Below, in pieces: positions 48,982-58,068 of a DNA stretch of 64,000 nucleotides. The translations under genes were made by a program, and so were the position numbers. This DNA is from Xenophilus azovorans DSM 13620 (GTDB lineage Bacteria > Pseudomonadota > Gammaproteobacteria > Burkholderiales > Burkholderiaceae_C), in contig NZ_JQKD01000006.1 of the NCBI RefSeq assembly GCF_000745855.1, positions 62,001 through 126,000 of the forward strand, given 5' to 3'. The notes below the pieces were generated by a model. That model had not been told where the DNA came from, made no database searches, and saw only the letters and a program-made list of their open reading frames with translations. Position 1 is the stretch's first letter, and each line of letters begins with the position of its first letter.

Positions 48982-49514
48982 GCGCGCCGCCTTTCGCCGG
49001 GCTCGGCGCGCTGGTCCTCGCGCTGCTGCTTGAGCAGCTTGGTCTTGATGCGGTTGCGCTTGAGCGGCGACAGGTACTCGACGAAGACCTTGCCGCGCAG
49101 GTGGTCCAGCTCGTGCTGGATGCACACGGCCAGCAGGCCCTCGGCCTCGATCTCGCGCTCGGCGCCGTGCTCGTCCAGGGCGCGTACCCGGACGGCGGTG
49201 GCGCGCTCCACCCCGTCGTAGATGCCGGGCACCGACAGGCAGCCCTCCTCGTTGACCACGGTCTCGTCGCTGGCCCAGGTGATCTCGGCGTTGATCAGCA
49301 CCAGGGGCTCGTTGCGCTCCTCGGAGACGTCGATCACCACCACCCGCTCGTGCACGTCGACCTGCGTGGCCGCCAGGCCGATGCCGTTGGCGTGGTACAT
49401 GGTCTCGATCATGTCCGCCACCAGGGTGCGGACGCGCTCATCCACCGCCGCCACGGGCCTGGCGACCGTGTGAAGGCGGGGGTCGGGGTAGCTCAGAATG
49501 GTTCGCAGGGCCAT
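48978..49514 (-). CDS. def: Peptide deformylase
   Basis: 178 residues from the ATG at 49514 ([18 protein letters not shown]). The three metal-site motifs are complete: [18 protein letters not shown] and QHELDHLRG, giving one Cys and two His ligands. It removes the formyl group from nascent N-terminal methionine. First gene of the def-lipoprotein-fmt-azlC-azlD operon, and divergent from the LysM gene with a 171-base region between them. Confidence 0.97.
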   Translation of the reverse strand: MALRTILSYPDPRLHTVARPVAAVDERVRTLVADMIETMYHANGIGLAATQVDVHERVVVIDVSEERNEPLVLINAEITWASDETVVNEEGCLSVPGIYDGVERATAVRVRALDEHGAEREIEAEGLLAVCIQHELDHLRGKVFVEYLSPLKRNRIKTKLLKQQREDQRAEPGERRRA

Positions 49515-49685
49515 GAATCGGGCAAAAGTTGTCGCTATTTTCGTCATTTCCGCAACCCGGCGCCCCGAAGTGACGCGATTGCCGTTGCCGTGCGGTGGGC
49601 TTGGGCGCAAAATTCGTTGCAAATTGTGAGTATTTGTTCACCTCCCAAGGCGCATGGCGCTGCGAAGGTGGGCAACCATTCGTCC

Positions 49686-50894
49686 ATGAAGAACACCCGC
49701 CTCAGCCCTCGCCCGCATCCCAACGCCCTCGCGCTGGCCGCCGCGCTCCTCGCCGCGGCCGCAGCGGGCCCGGCCGGCGCGCAGAACTACCCCATCACGC
49801 CGCAGCAGCGGGCCATCGCCCAGCAGACAGCGCAGCAGGGCGTGCCGCTGTCGGAGCTGGCGCCCAATGCGCCGGACGAGTACACGGTGCGGCGCGGCGA
49901 CACGCTGTGGGCGATCTCGCGCATGTACCTGCGGAGCCCCTGGCGCTGGCCGGAGTTGTGGGGCATGAACCTCTCGGACATCGCCAACCCGCACCGCATC
50001 TACCCGGGGCAGGTGCTGTACCTCGACAAGACCGGCGGCCGCGCCCGCCTGTCGACGCGCCGGGGCGGCAGCGGCGGCACGGTCAAGCTCTCGCCGCGCA
50101 CGCGCTACGAGTCCGCCTCCGACCTGTCGCTGCCGACGCTGAACCCCTCGCTGATCGAGCCCTTCCTCACCGAACCGGAGGTGGTGGACGACGAGAGCGT
50201 GTTCTCGCGCGCGCCGCGCATCGTGGCCGGCAACGAGGACCGCGTGCTGCTCTCGCGCGGCGACCGCGCCTACGCCCGCGGCGAGCCGGACGCGCCGCTG
50301 GCGATGCCGCCCGGCCCCAGCCAGCAGCTGCGCGTGTTCCGCAACGCCACGCCGCTGAAGGACCCGGGCACGGGCGAAATCCTCGGCTACGAGGGCCAGT
50401 ACCTGGGCAAGGTCCGGCTGGAGCGCGGCGAGTCCACCGAGACGCAGATGAAGGACGGCAAGGAGCTCACGGCCGTCGTGCCGGCCACGGTGGACGTGGT
50501 GTCGGCGCGCGAGGAGATCCGCGCCGGCGACCGCCTGCTGCCCGAGCCGCCGCGCCAACTGGTCAGCTACGTGCCCCGCGCGCCCGCGCAGGCCATCGAA
50601 GGCGGGCGCATCGTGTCCGTCTACGGCAACGCCGTGAGCTACGCCAGCCAGAACCAGGTGGTGGCCATCAACAAGGGCCGCAACGACGGCATGGAAAGCG
50701 GCCACGTGCTGGCCATCCTGAAGAACGGCGAGACCATCGTCGACAAGACCAGCGGCACCCGCGAGACGCTCAAGCTGCCCAACGAGCGCATCGGCCTGCT
50801 GATGGTGTTCCGCACCTTCTCGCGCGTGTCCTACGCGCTGGTGCTCGAGATCAACGACACGCCACGCGCCGGCGACCTGCTGGCCAATCCCTGA
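49686..50894 (+). CDS. LysM peptidoglycan-binding exported protein
   Basis: 402 residues, with a signal peptide (ALALAAALLAAAAAGPAGAQ). One LysM domain runs at about residues 64-115: DEYTVRRGDTLWAISRMYL, PWRWPELWGMN, PHRIYPGQVLYL. The remainder (about 250-400) is a beta-rich periplasmic domain (GEILGYEGQYLGKVRLERG, VVAINKGRNDGMESGHVLAI) resembling outer-membrane-associated LysM proteins such as those next to dprA in Burkholderiales. It is thought to bind cell-wall glycan and could influence cell-wall assembly. dprA starts 31 bases downstream. Confidence 0.88.
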   Translation: MKNTRLSPRPHPNALALAAALLAAAAAGPAGAQNYPITPQQRAIAQQTAQQGVPLSELAPNAPDEYTVRRGDTLWAISRMYLRSPWRWPELWGMNLSDIANPHRIYPGQVLYLDKTGGRARLSTRRGGSGGTVKLSPRTRYESASDLSLPTLNPSLIEPFLTEPEVVDDESVFSRAPRIVAGNEDRVLLSRGDRAYARGEPDAPLAMPPGPSQQLRVFRNATPLKDPGTGEILGYEGQYLGKVRLERGESTETQMKDGKELTAVVPATVDVVSAREEIRAGDRLLPEPPRQLVSYVPRAPAQAIEGGRIVSVYGNAVSYASQNQVVAINKGRNDGMESGHVLAILKNGETIVDKTSGTRETLKLPNERIGLLMVFRTFSRVSYALVLEINDTPRAGDLLANP

Positions 50895-50925
50895 GAAGGT
50901 GTAGGCACCGCTACAGTCGCGCGGG

Positions 50926-52125
50926 ATGGAGCGCGATGAACTGGCCGGCTGGCTGCGCCTGACGCTCACGCCCGGCGTGGGCGACGGTCAGGCGCGGCGC
51001 CTGCTCGCGGCCTTCGGCCTGCCCGATACCGTCTTCGCCCAGGGCGAGCCGGCCCTGGAACAGTTGTGCGGCGCGGCGCGTGCCCGGGCCCTGCGCGAGC
51101 CGCCCGAGGGCTTCGATGCGGCGCTGGACGCCGCATGGCGCTGGCTCGAAGAGACGCCGGAGGACGGCGCCGAGCGCCGCATCCTGACGCTGGCCGACGA
51201 CGACTATCCCCAGGCCCTGCTGCAGACCGCCGATCCGCCGCCGCTGCTGTACACGCTGGGCGCGCGCGGCGTGCGCTTGCGCGACCTCGGGCCGCAGGCC
51301 CTGGCCGTGGTCGGCAGCCGCAACCCGACGCCGCAGGGCGCCATCGACGCACGCCTGTTCGCGCGGGCGCTGGCCGGCGCCGGGCTGTGCGTGGTGTCGG
51401 GCCTGGCGCTGGGCATCGACGGCGCCGCGCACGAAGGCGCGCTGGAAGCGGCGGGGGCCGCGCACGAAGGCGCGCTGGAAGCGGCGGGGGCCGCGCACGA
51501 AGGCGCGCTGGAAGCGGCGGGGGCCGCGCCGCCCGTCACCGTGGCGGTGGTCGGCACCGGGCTGGACCGCGTCTACCCCGCGCGGCACCGCGACCTGGCG
51601 CACCGCATTGCCGGGCGCGGCATCATCCTCAGCGAGTTCCCGCTCGGCACGCCGCCGCTGACGCCCAACTTCCCGCGGCGCAACCGGCTGATCGCCGGGC
51701 TGTCGCGCGGCACGTTGGTGGTCGAGGCGGCGCTGGCCTCCGGTTCGCTCATCACCGCGCGCCTGGCGGTGGAACAGGGCCGGGAGGTCTTCGCCATCCC
51801 GGGCTCGATCCACTCGCCGCAGTCGCGCGGCTGCCACGCCCTCATCCGGCAGGGCGCCAAGCTGGTGGAGTCGGTGCAGGACATCCTGGAGGAACTGCGG
51901 CCCGGCGCCGGCCGCACCCCCGCCGCGGAGGCGCCCGCCGCCCTGCCGCGGGACGGCGACGCCCTGCTGGACGCCCTGGGCCACGACCCGGCGAGCCTGG
52001 ACGCGCTGGCCGCCCGCACCGGCCTGGATGCGGCCACGCTGCAGGCGCGGCTGCTGGAGCTGGAGCTGGACGGCCATGTCGGCCGCCTGCCCGGCGGCCT
52101 GTTCCAGCGGCTCGCCAGCGCCTGA
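50926..52125 (+). CDS. dprA: DNA-processing protein DprA (with internal tandem repeat)
   Basis: 399 residues. Rossmann-fold motifs include ALAVVGSRNPTPQGA, VVSGLALGIDGAAHEGAL, GTGLDRVYPARHRDL, ILSEFPLGTPP and NFPRRNRLIAGLSRGTLVVE; a winged-helix C terminus follows (ALGHDPASLDALAARTGLD). DprA loads RecA on incoming single-stranded DNA during transformation. After GID the segment AAHEGALEAAG, present once in the family, is present three times (residues 167-199) through a perfect 33-bp triplication. That inserts 22 residues before the strand VAVVGTGLD. The protein may still fold, but this part borders the DNA-binding and dimer core, so activity is uncertain. Confidence 0.92.
   Translation: MERDELAGWLRLTLTPGVGDGQARRLLAAFGLPDTVFAQGEPALEQLCGAARARALREPPEGFDAALDAAWRWLEETPEDGAERRILTLADDDYPQALLQTADPPPLLYTLGARGVRLRDLGPQALAVVGSRNPTPQGAIDARLFARALAGAGLCVVSGLALGIDGAAHEGALEAAGAAHEGALEAAGAAHEGALEAAGAAPPVTVAVVGTGLDRVYPARHRDLAHRIAGRGIILSEFPLGTPPLTPNFPRRNRLIAGLSRGTLVVEAALASGSLITARLAVEQGREVFAIPGSIHSPQSRGCHALIRQGAKLVESVQDILEELRPGAGRTPAAEAPAALPRDGDALLDALGHDPASLDALAARTGLDAATLQARLLELELDGHVGRLPGGLFQRLASA
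51424..51522 (+). repeat. Perfect 3 x 33-bp tandem repeat in dprA
   Basis: Units 51424-51456, 51457-51489 and 51490-51522 are identical and begin GCCGCGCACGAAGGCGCGCT. The unit length is a multiple of three, so the frame is kept. Identity between units implies a recent expansion by slippage, or possibly an assembly artefact. Confidence 0.93.
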
Positions 52126-52134
52126 CCCGACCGC

Positions 52135-54585
52135 TCAGCTCAACAGGCGCTCGGGATTCGCGTCCAGCTTGGCCAGCGCCTCGCGCGTGGCGCGCACGGT
52201 GAGCGTTTCCTCCTCGGCCGGCACCAGCAGGCCGGCCTGCAGGTAGGCGGCCAGGCGCCCGGCCTGGATGAGGAACTTGCGCCCGTCCGGCGCCGCGAAC
52301 AGGTGCAGGTGCTTGCGCTCGCTGCGCCAGACGAACTGCACCTGGCTGGCGCGGCCGTTGTGGTCGAGCATGAACCAGTTGCCCACCTGCAGCTCGTGCG
52401 CCCAGGCCAGCATGTCCTCGGTCACCTTGGCGCCGGTGTTGGCCACCACCTCGATCGAGTCCGCGTCCACGCCCAGCAGCAGCTCGACGCTGCCGGTGTC
52501 CATCGGCAGCTCGGTGCCGTTGTCGTCCTGGACGACCTCCTCCAGGTTGGCCAGGCGCGAGGCCATGGCCTCGATCTGCGCCGACGGGATGACCGCCGTC
52601 TTGGACATGAAGGCGTCCGACAGCGTCTTGCCGATGGTCTTGATGTGCTCCTCCTGCGGCGCGCCGGTCACGCCCAGCAGCTCCATGCCCTGGCGCAGCC
52701 GCTGCAGCAGCTTGGGCAGCTCCTGGATGACGCGGGCGCGGTCGCTGCGGTTGGGCTTGGCGCTGGCGGCCCAGACCAGCTCGGAGGCGACGCGCTTGAG
52801 CGTGGCGGTCTGCTCGTCCTGCCCGCCGTACTTCAGCGCGGCCAGCGCCAGCACCTCGGCCCACACCTTGAACAGGAACTCCCGGATCTCGTCGCGCACC
52901 GGCATGTCGTTGAGCATCTTGCGCAGCTCGATGGTGTACTGGATCGCCATCGTCTCCTTCTGCTCGACCTGCTGCGCCACGCTCATCAGCTTCTTGGTGG
53001 CGTCGCCTTGCGTGAGGTACTTGTTGAGGAAGGCGACGAATTCGTCGTACACCAGCTTGAAGACGCGCTGGCCGGTTTCCGGGTACTGCTCGATGACCTG
53101 CACCACGCGGCGGATCTCGCCCTCCAGCGCGCTGCCCGAGATGGCGGCGGCGTCGAAGCCCATCACCACCGAGCCCATGCGGTCGATCAGCATGCGCGCC
53201 GGGTGCTGCAGGGTGCCGAAGAACTCCGGCTCGGCAATGGCCACGCGCAGCACCGGCATCTGCAGCCGGGCGAACCACACGCGCGCCGAGAAGGGGATGC
53301 GCTCTTCCGCCAGGATGGCCTGGAACATCAGCGCGACGATCTCGACGGTGGCCTTGTCCGCCGTGGTCGGCGCCTGGCGCTTGAGTTCGTTGGAGCGGCG
53401 GCGCAGTTCGGCCGCGCTGCGCTGGACCGCCGCGGCGCCCCCGGCCACGTCGGTGCCCACCACGTAGACCGAGCTGCCGGCCTGGTAGGCCGCGCCCGCG
53501 TCCGCGATGGCGGCCATGAAGGCCGGCGAGGCGGCGCCGGCCGCCGCACCGCCGCCACCCCCGGTTCCGCCCAGCGCCGGCGCGGCCGCGCCGAAGACGG
53601 CCTCCCCCGCGCCGCCCATGGCGGCGCCGACGAAGCGCCGCAGGCTGAGCAGCACGCCCTGCGCCCGCTGGCGGGCCATCGCCAGCGGCGAGGCGCCCTG
53701 GCCGGCGGCCGCCGCGTCGGCACCCAGCCCCGGCGGCGCCAGGGGGCCCGAGGGCCGCACGCCGATGGCCGCGGGCGCGAAGCCGGCCATGCCGGGCGGG
53801 ATCTCGTGCACCGCACCGCCGTGCGCGCGCCAGTGGGCGGCCGCAGCCGTGCTGGCGGTCATGGACATCGAGCCCGTGGCCGGCGTGCCGGCGAAGCTGC
53901 CGCCCAGCGGGGCCGAGCCCGACGCCGCGGCCGCACCGGGCCGGCGCACCAGGCGCTTGAGGTCGATCTCCGGCATCACGCCGTGCTCGACGAGGAAGGC
54001 GTTGGCGTCCTTGTAGGCACGCAGCGCCGCCTCGCCCAGTTGCACGTGCAGCAGGCTCTGCACCTGCGTCCACAACTGGCGGCTCATGCCGGCGGCCAGC
54101 CATTGCTCGACCAGCAGCTTGGCCAGGAATTCGGGCTTGAGCACGTCCCGGCCATCCAGGTCCGCCTTGCCCTCGAGGTGCTGGACGCGCAGGCGCAGGT
54201 CGTTGAGTTCGAAATTGGCCTTGTCCTGCAGCGCCAGCGCCAGGCGCGAGGACAGGATGTTGTTCTCCACCACCTCGTCGCCCACCAGTTCCAGGCGCAG
54301 CGAATGCATGGTCGAGGCGCCGGCGGCGTTGCCCGCGCCGAGGGCCTTGCGCCACTGCGCGCGCGCCAGCGAGACCCAGCCCGACTCGGCGCTGCGGTAG
54401 GCGACCAGGTTGTCGCGGTGCTCCTGCATCTCGCGGGCCGTCGCCACCTCGTTGGCCAGCGTCATGAGCCGGTCCCGGACGGCCTGCGCGGCCGTCACGA
54501 TGGCCGCGTCCATGGCGCCCACGAAACGCTCGCGCGTCTGCTGGGCGAGCTTCCGGGCGGACTCGGAGGGTGGCGCTGTGCTCAT
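52135..54585 (-). CDS. DUF1631 family protein
   Basis: 816 residues, long alpha-helical protein without signal peptide or membrane segment. It starts MSTAPPSESARKLAQQTRER; the helix-rich part up to about 210 (VEHGVMPEIDLKRLVRRP) leads into a glycine/alanine-rich linker (about 215-360), then helices (TVEIVALMFQAILAEERIPF, ELRKMLNDMPVRDEIREFLF, LPKLLQRLRQGMELLG). The end (VGNWFMLDHNGRASQVQFVW, RKFLIQAGRLAAYLQAG) resembles a PilZ-like beta element, as seen in other DUF1631 proteins. Such proteins may take part in c-di-GMP signalling; this is inferred. Convergent with dprA, with a 9-base gap between the two stops. Confidence 0.85.
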   Translation of the reverse strand: MSTAPPSESARKLAQQTRERFVGAMDAAIVTAAQAVRDRLMTLANEVATAREMQEHRDNLVAYRSAESGWVSLARAQWRKALGAGNAAGASTMHSLRLELVGDEVVENNILSSRLALALQDKANFELNDLRLRVQHLEGKADLDGRDVLKPEFLAKLLVEQWLAAGMSRQLWTQVQSLLHVQLGEAALRAYKDANAFLVEHGVMPEIDLKRLVRRPGAAAASGSAPLGGSFAGTPATGSMSMTASTAAAAHWRAHGGAVHEIPPGMAGFAPAAIGVRPSGPLAPPGLGADAAAAGQGASPLAMARQRAQGVLLSLRRFVGAAMGGAGEAVFGAAAPALGGTGGGGGAAAGAASPAFMAAIADAGAAYQAGSSVYVVGTDVAGGAAAVQRSAAELRRRSNELKRQAPTTADKATVEIVALMFQAILAEERIPFSARVWFARLQMPVLRVAIAEPEFFGTLQHPARMLIDRMGSVVMGFDAAAISGSALEGEIRRVVQVIEQYPETGQRVFKLVYDEFVAFLNKYLTQGDATKKLMSVAQQVEQKETMAIQYTIELRKMLNDMPVRDEIREFLFKVWAEVLALAALKYGGQDEQTATLKRVASELVWAASAKPNRSDRARVIQELPKLLQRLRQGMELLGVTGAPQEEHIKTIGKTLSDAFMSKTAVIPSAQIEAMASRLANLEEVVQDDNGTELPMDTGSVELLLGVDADSIEVVANTGAKVTEDMLAWAHELQVGNWFMLDHNGRASQVQFVWRSERKHLHLFAAPDGRKFLIQAGRLAAYLQAGLLVPAEEETLTVRATREALAKLDANPERLLS

Positions 54586-54670
54586 GTATGGGGAGGGTGC
54601 GGACAAAAATGGTAACGCACCGCAGCCTATCGTGACACCCAAGCCGTCACGGCCGGTGCGCCATCACGGC

Positions 54671-54696
54671 GAAAAGGCCCGCAAGCGGGCCTTTTC
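54671..54696 (-). terminator. Rho-independent terminator of the sec operon
   Basis: Stem GGCCCG (54676-54681) and CGGGCC (54686-54691) with a CAAG loop; AAAA on the left gives a T tract on the minus strand. It lies about 10-35 bases after the secF stop codon, and the T run on the other side makes it potentially bidirectional. Confidence 0.88.
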
Positions 54697-54705
54697 CGAC
54701 GGTGT

Positions 54706-55659
54706 TCAGACCACCGCGCCGGCGTTCGGATCGTCCGGGTCGCGGCCCGGCTTGCCGCCGCCCTTGACCAGGTCCTCGCGCTTGACGCCCAGCCACATGG
54801 CGATGGAGGCGGCCACGAAGCAGGAGGAATAGATGCCGAAGCAGATGCCGATGGTCAGCGCCAGGGCGAAGTAGTGCAGCGTCGGGCCGCCGAAGAAGAA
54901 CATCGACAGCACCACCAGCTGGGTGGAGCCGTGGGTGATGATGGTGCGGCTGATGGTGGAGGTGATGGCGTAGTTCATCACCTCCGGCGTGGACAGCTTG
55001 CGCTGGCGCCGGAAGGTCTCGCGCACCCGGTCGAAGATCACCACCGACTCGTTGACCGAGTAGCCCAGCACCGCCAGCACCGCCGCCAGCACCGCCAGCG
55101 AGAACTCCCACTGGAAGAAGGCGAAGAAGCCCAGGATGATGACCACGTCGTGCAGGTTGGCGATGACGGTGGACAGGGCGAACTTCCACTCGAAGCGCAA
55201 GGCCAGGTAGACCATGATGCCCACCACCACCATCGCCAGCGCCTTCAGGCCGTTGGTGGTCAGTTCGTCGCCGACCTGCGGGCCGACGAACTCCAGGCCG
55301 CGCCGCTCGACGGCGGGGTCCTCGGCCTTGAGCGCGTCCATCACCTGGTCGCTCTGCTGCTGCGAGGTCAGGCCCTGGCGCACGGGCAGGCGGATCTGGA
55401 TGTCGCGCGGGCTGCCGTAGGCCTGCACCAGCACGTCCTGATAGCCCAGGCCGCTGACGACCTCGCGCACCTTGCCCACGTCCTTGGGCTGGGTGTAGGC
55501 GACCTCCATCACGGTGCCGCCGGTGAACTCCACCGACAGGTGCAGCCCGCGGTGGAACAGGAAGAACACCGCCAGGATGAAGGTGATGATCGAGATCGCG
55601 TTCAGCACCAGCGCGTGGCGCATGAACGGGATGGTGCGGTGGATGCGGAAGAACTCCAT
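54706..55659 (-). CDS. secF: Protein translocase subunit SecF
   Basis: 317 residues with six membrane segments. Signature motifs are FTGGTVMEVAYTQP, VGPQVGDELTTNGL, LRFEWKFALSTVIANLHDVV and GYSVNESVVIFDRVRETFR, followed by TRT-like TSTISRTIITHGST. It works with SecD and YajC to pull pre-proteins across the inner membrane using proton motive force. It follows secD by 12 bases and ends in a clear terminator. Confidence 0.97.
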   Translation of the reverse strand: MEFFRIHRTIPFMRHALVLNAISIITFILAVFFLFHRGLHLSVEFTGGTVMEVAYTQPKDVGKVREVVSGLGYQDVLVQAYGSPRDIQIRLPVRQGLTSQQQSDQVMDALKAEDPAVERRGLEFVGPQVGDELTTNGLKALAMVVVGIMVYLALRFEWKFALSTVIANLHDVVIILGFFAFFQWEFSLAVLAAVLAVLGYSVNESVVIFDRVRETFRRQRKLSTPEVMNYAITSTISRTIITHGSTQLVVLSMFFFGGPTLHYFALALTIGICFGIYSSCFVAASIAMWLGVKREDLVKGGGKPGRDPDDPNAGAVV

Positions 55660-55671
55660 GCGGCCGCTCCT

Positions 55672-57555
55672 TTACTTCGCGTCGGCCGGCAGGGCCGTGT
55701 CGGTGTCGGGCTTCCAGACCGTGCCGATGGACACCGCCTTGAGCTTCTTCTTGCGCCCGTACCAGAGGTTGACCAGCCCGCGCGAGAAGAACACGGCGGA
55801 GAACATGGAGGTGACGATGCCGATGCAGTGCACCACCGCGAAGCCGCGGATCGGCCCGGAGCCGAAGGCCAGCAGCGCCAGGCCGGCGATCAGCGTGGTG
55901 ACGTTGGAGTCCAGGATGGTGTTCCAGGCGCGGTCGTAGCCGGCGTGGATGGCCGCCTGCGGCGAGGCGCCGGCGCGCAGTTCCTCGCGCACCCGCTCGT
56001 TGATCAGCACGTTGGAGTCGATGGCCACGCCGATCGCCAGCGCCATGGCCGCGATGCCGGGCAGCGTGAGCGTGGCCTGCAGCAGCGACAGGATGGCCAC
56101 CAGCAGCAGCAGGTTCACCGCCAGCGCGATCGACGAGAACACGCCGAACAGGGCGTAGTACGCGCACATGAAGAGCATGATCGCCAGGAAGCCGTAGGCG
56201 ACGCTCTTGAAGCCCTTCTCGATGTTGTCGGCGCCCAGGCTGGGGCCGATGGTGCGCTCCTGGATGATCTCCATCGGCGCGGCCAGCGAGCCGGCGCGCA
56301 GCAGCAGCGCCAGGTCGTTGGCCTCGGTGATGCCCATCGCGCCCGAGATGGAGAAGCGCGTGCCCAGCTCGCCGCGGATGGTCGCCACCGAGATGGCCTC
56401 GCCCTTGCCCTTCTCGAACAGGACGATGGCCATCGCCTTGTTCATGTTCTCGCGGCTGACGTCGCGCATGATGCGCCCGCCCTTGGCGTCCATGTTCAGC
56501 GTGACGGTGGGCTCCTGCTTCTGCGAGTCGAAGCCGGCCTGCGCGTCGGTGAGGTTCTCGCCGGTGGTCAGCACCTGCTTCTTGACCACCACCGAGCCCT
56601 CGCCGCGGGTGGGGAAGCGCTCCGAGCCGAAGGGCACGGGGCCGCCGCCCATGGCGGCGGCGCGGCCCTCGGGGCTCTCGTCCACCAGGCGCATCTCCAG
56701 CGTGGCGGTGCGGCCCAGGATGTCCTTGGCCTTGGCCGTGTCCTGCACGCCGGGCAGCTGCACGACGATGCGGTCCAGGCCCTGCTGCTGGATCACCGGC
56801 TCGGCCACGCCCAGCTCGTTGATGCGGTTGTGCAGCGTGGTGATGTTCTGCTTGAGCGCCTGGTCCTGCAGCCGGCGCGCGGCTTCCGGCTTGATGGCGA
56901 TGGCGAGCTTCCAGTCGTTGCCCTCCTGGCTCTCCACTGCCGTCAGGTCGGGGAACTGGTCGGTGATGACGTTCTTCGCCGCGTCCTTGGCGGCGGCGTC
57001 GCGGAAGCGCGCGTCGAGCTCCTGCCCGTTGCGGGTGATGGCGCTGCCGCGGATGCTCTTGTCGCGCAAGGCCGTGCGCAGGTCGCCGGCGAAGGTCTCG
57101 GCGCGCTTGTCCAGCGCGCCCTTCATGTCCACCTGCAGCACGAAGTCCACCCCGCCGCGCAGGTCCAGGCCCAGGTACATGGGGAAGGCGTGCAGCGCCG
57201 TGAGCCATGCCGGCGAGCGCGACAGCAGGTTCAGCGCCACGGTGTAGGGCGGGTCGGACGGATCGGGCACCAGCGCGCGCTGCAGCACGTCGCGCGCCTT
57301 GAGCTGGTCGTCGGTGGTGACGAAGCGGGCCCGCACCGAGCTGGCGTCCAGCGTCACCAGGTCGGGGGCGACGCCGGCGTCCTTGAGCACCTGCTCCACG
57401 CGCGCCTGGGTCGAGGCGTCGACCTTCACGATGGACTTGGCCGACGACACCTGCACCGCGGGCGCCTCGCCGAAGAAGTTGGGCAGGGCGTAGATCAGCC
57501 CCAGGAGCAGCACGATCCCCATGATCGCGTACTTCCAGACCGGATAGCGGTTCAT
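55672..57555 (-). CDS. secD: Protein translocase subunit SecD
   Basis: 627 residues. An N-terminal membrane segment (YAIMGIVLLLGLIYALPNFF) is followed by the periplasmic P1 domain beginning GLDLRGGVDFVLQVD, then NRINELGVAEPVIQQQGLDR and the C-terminal five membrane segments with GVAIDSNVLINERVREELRA. Length is normal. Its ATG is at 57555, and a 183-base gap with dispersed repeat copy C separates it from yajC. That gap is unusual because yajC-secD pairs are usually tight. Confidence 0.97.
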   Translation of the reverse strand: MNRYPVWKYAIMGIVLLLGLIYALPNFFGEAPAVQVSSAKSIVKVDASTQARVEQVLKDAGVAPDLVTLDASSVRARFVTTDDQLKARDVLQRALVPDPSDPPYTVALNLLSRSPAWLTALHAFPMYLGLDLRGGVDFVLQVDMKGALDKRAETFAGDLRTALRDKSIRGSAITRNGQELDARFRDAAAKDAAKNVITDQFPDLTAVESQEGNDWKLAIAIKPEAARRLQDQALKQNITTLHNRINELGVAEPVIQQQGLDRIVVQLPGVQDTAKAKDILGRTATLEMRLVDESPEGRAAAMGGGPVPFGSERFPTRGEGSVVVKKQVLTTGENLTDAQAGFDSQKQEPTVTLNMDAKGGRIMRDVSRENMNKAMAIVLFEKGKGEAISVATIRGELGTRFSISGAMGITEANDLALLLRAGSLAAPMEIIQERTIGPSLGADNIEKGFKSVAYGFLAIMLFMCAYYALFGVFSSIALAVNLLLLVAILSLLQATLTLPGIAAMALAIGVAIDSNVLINERVREELRAGASPQAAIHAGYDRAWNTILDSNVTTLIAGLALLAFGSGPIRGFAVVHCIGIVTSMFSAVFFSRGLVNLWYGRKKKLKAVSIGTVWKPDTDTALPADAK

Positions 57556-57738
57556 CGCTGGTTACCTGAAGAATTGCGGCGGCGAACTTCGTTCAGAAGG
57601 CCGCGGAGCAGGCCATGCGGGAACACGCGCGGAACCGGCTTTGCCGGGCCGCTGCGTGTGCCCCCTTGCAGGGGGTTGCCGGAGCGGAACCCTTCGGCAG
57701 GCTCAGGGCAGGCCAAGGTCCGCGCAGGCTGGGGGTGA
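57556..57738 (-). other. yajC-secD gap occupied by a repeat
   Basis: 183 bases between the yajC stop and the secD start. Most of it is repeat copy C; the residual 42 bases (57556-57597) form the secD leader. No other gene or terminator is visible. Confidence 0.6.
57598..57736 (+). repeat. Dispersed repeat, copy C (with a 25-bp insertion)
   Basis: Same family as copies A and B over 57598-57690. The expected GAAGTCCGCGGA then becomes a longer segment containing CTTCGGCAGGCTCAGGGCAGG before the shared CTGGGGGT end. In the direction of the genes it starts 2 bases after the yajC stop. The inserted piece looks like a second repeat type. Confidence 0.8.
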
Positions 57739-58068
57739 TCACTTATATGAACCCTTGGGCAGAACCTGCACGACGGCGCTGCGCTGCACCTTCACCTCGA
57801 CGCCGTTGGCGATCTCCAGCGTCAGGAACTGGTCGCCCAGCGCGCTGATGCGGCCGAGCACGCCGCCGGCGGTGGCCACCTCGTCGCCCTTGGCCAGGGC
57901 TTCGAGCATGGCGCGCGTTTCCTTCTGGCGCTTCATCTGCGGGCGGATCATGATGAAGTACAGCACCACGAACATCAGCAGCAGCGGCAGCATGCTGGCG
58001 AGCGAGGACATCATGTCGCCGCCACCTGCGGCGGGGGCGGTCTGGGCGTAGGCGGTGGAAATGAACAC
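57739..58068 (-). CDS. yajC: Preprotein translocase subunit YajC
   Basis: 109 residues from a GTG at 58068 with GGAG 7 bases upstream. N terminus FISTAYAQTAPAAGGGDMM, then one membrane segment (MLPLLLMFVVLYFIMIRPQM), and the soluble end KRQKETRAMLEALAKGDEVA, GGVLGRISALGDQFLTLEIA. It is an accessory subunit of the SecDF complex. First gene of yajC-secD-secF. Its leader carries an 11-bp perfect hairpin at 58106-58133. Confidence 0.96.
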   Translation of the reverse strand: MFISTAYAQTAPAAGGGDMMSSLASMLPLLLMFVVLYFIMIRPQMKRQKETRAMLEALAKGDEVATAGGVLGRISALGDQFLTLEIANGVEVKVQRSAVVQVLPKGSYK

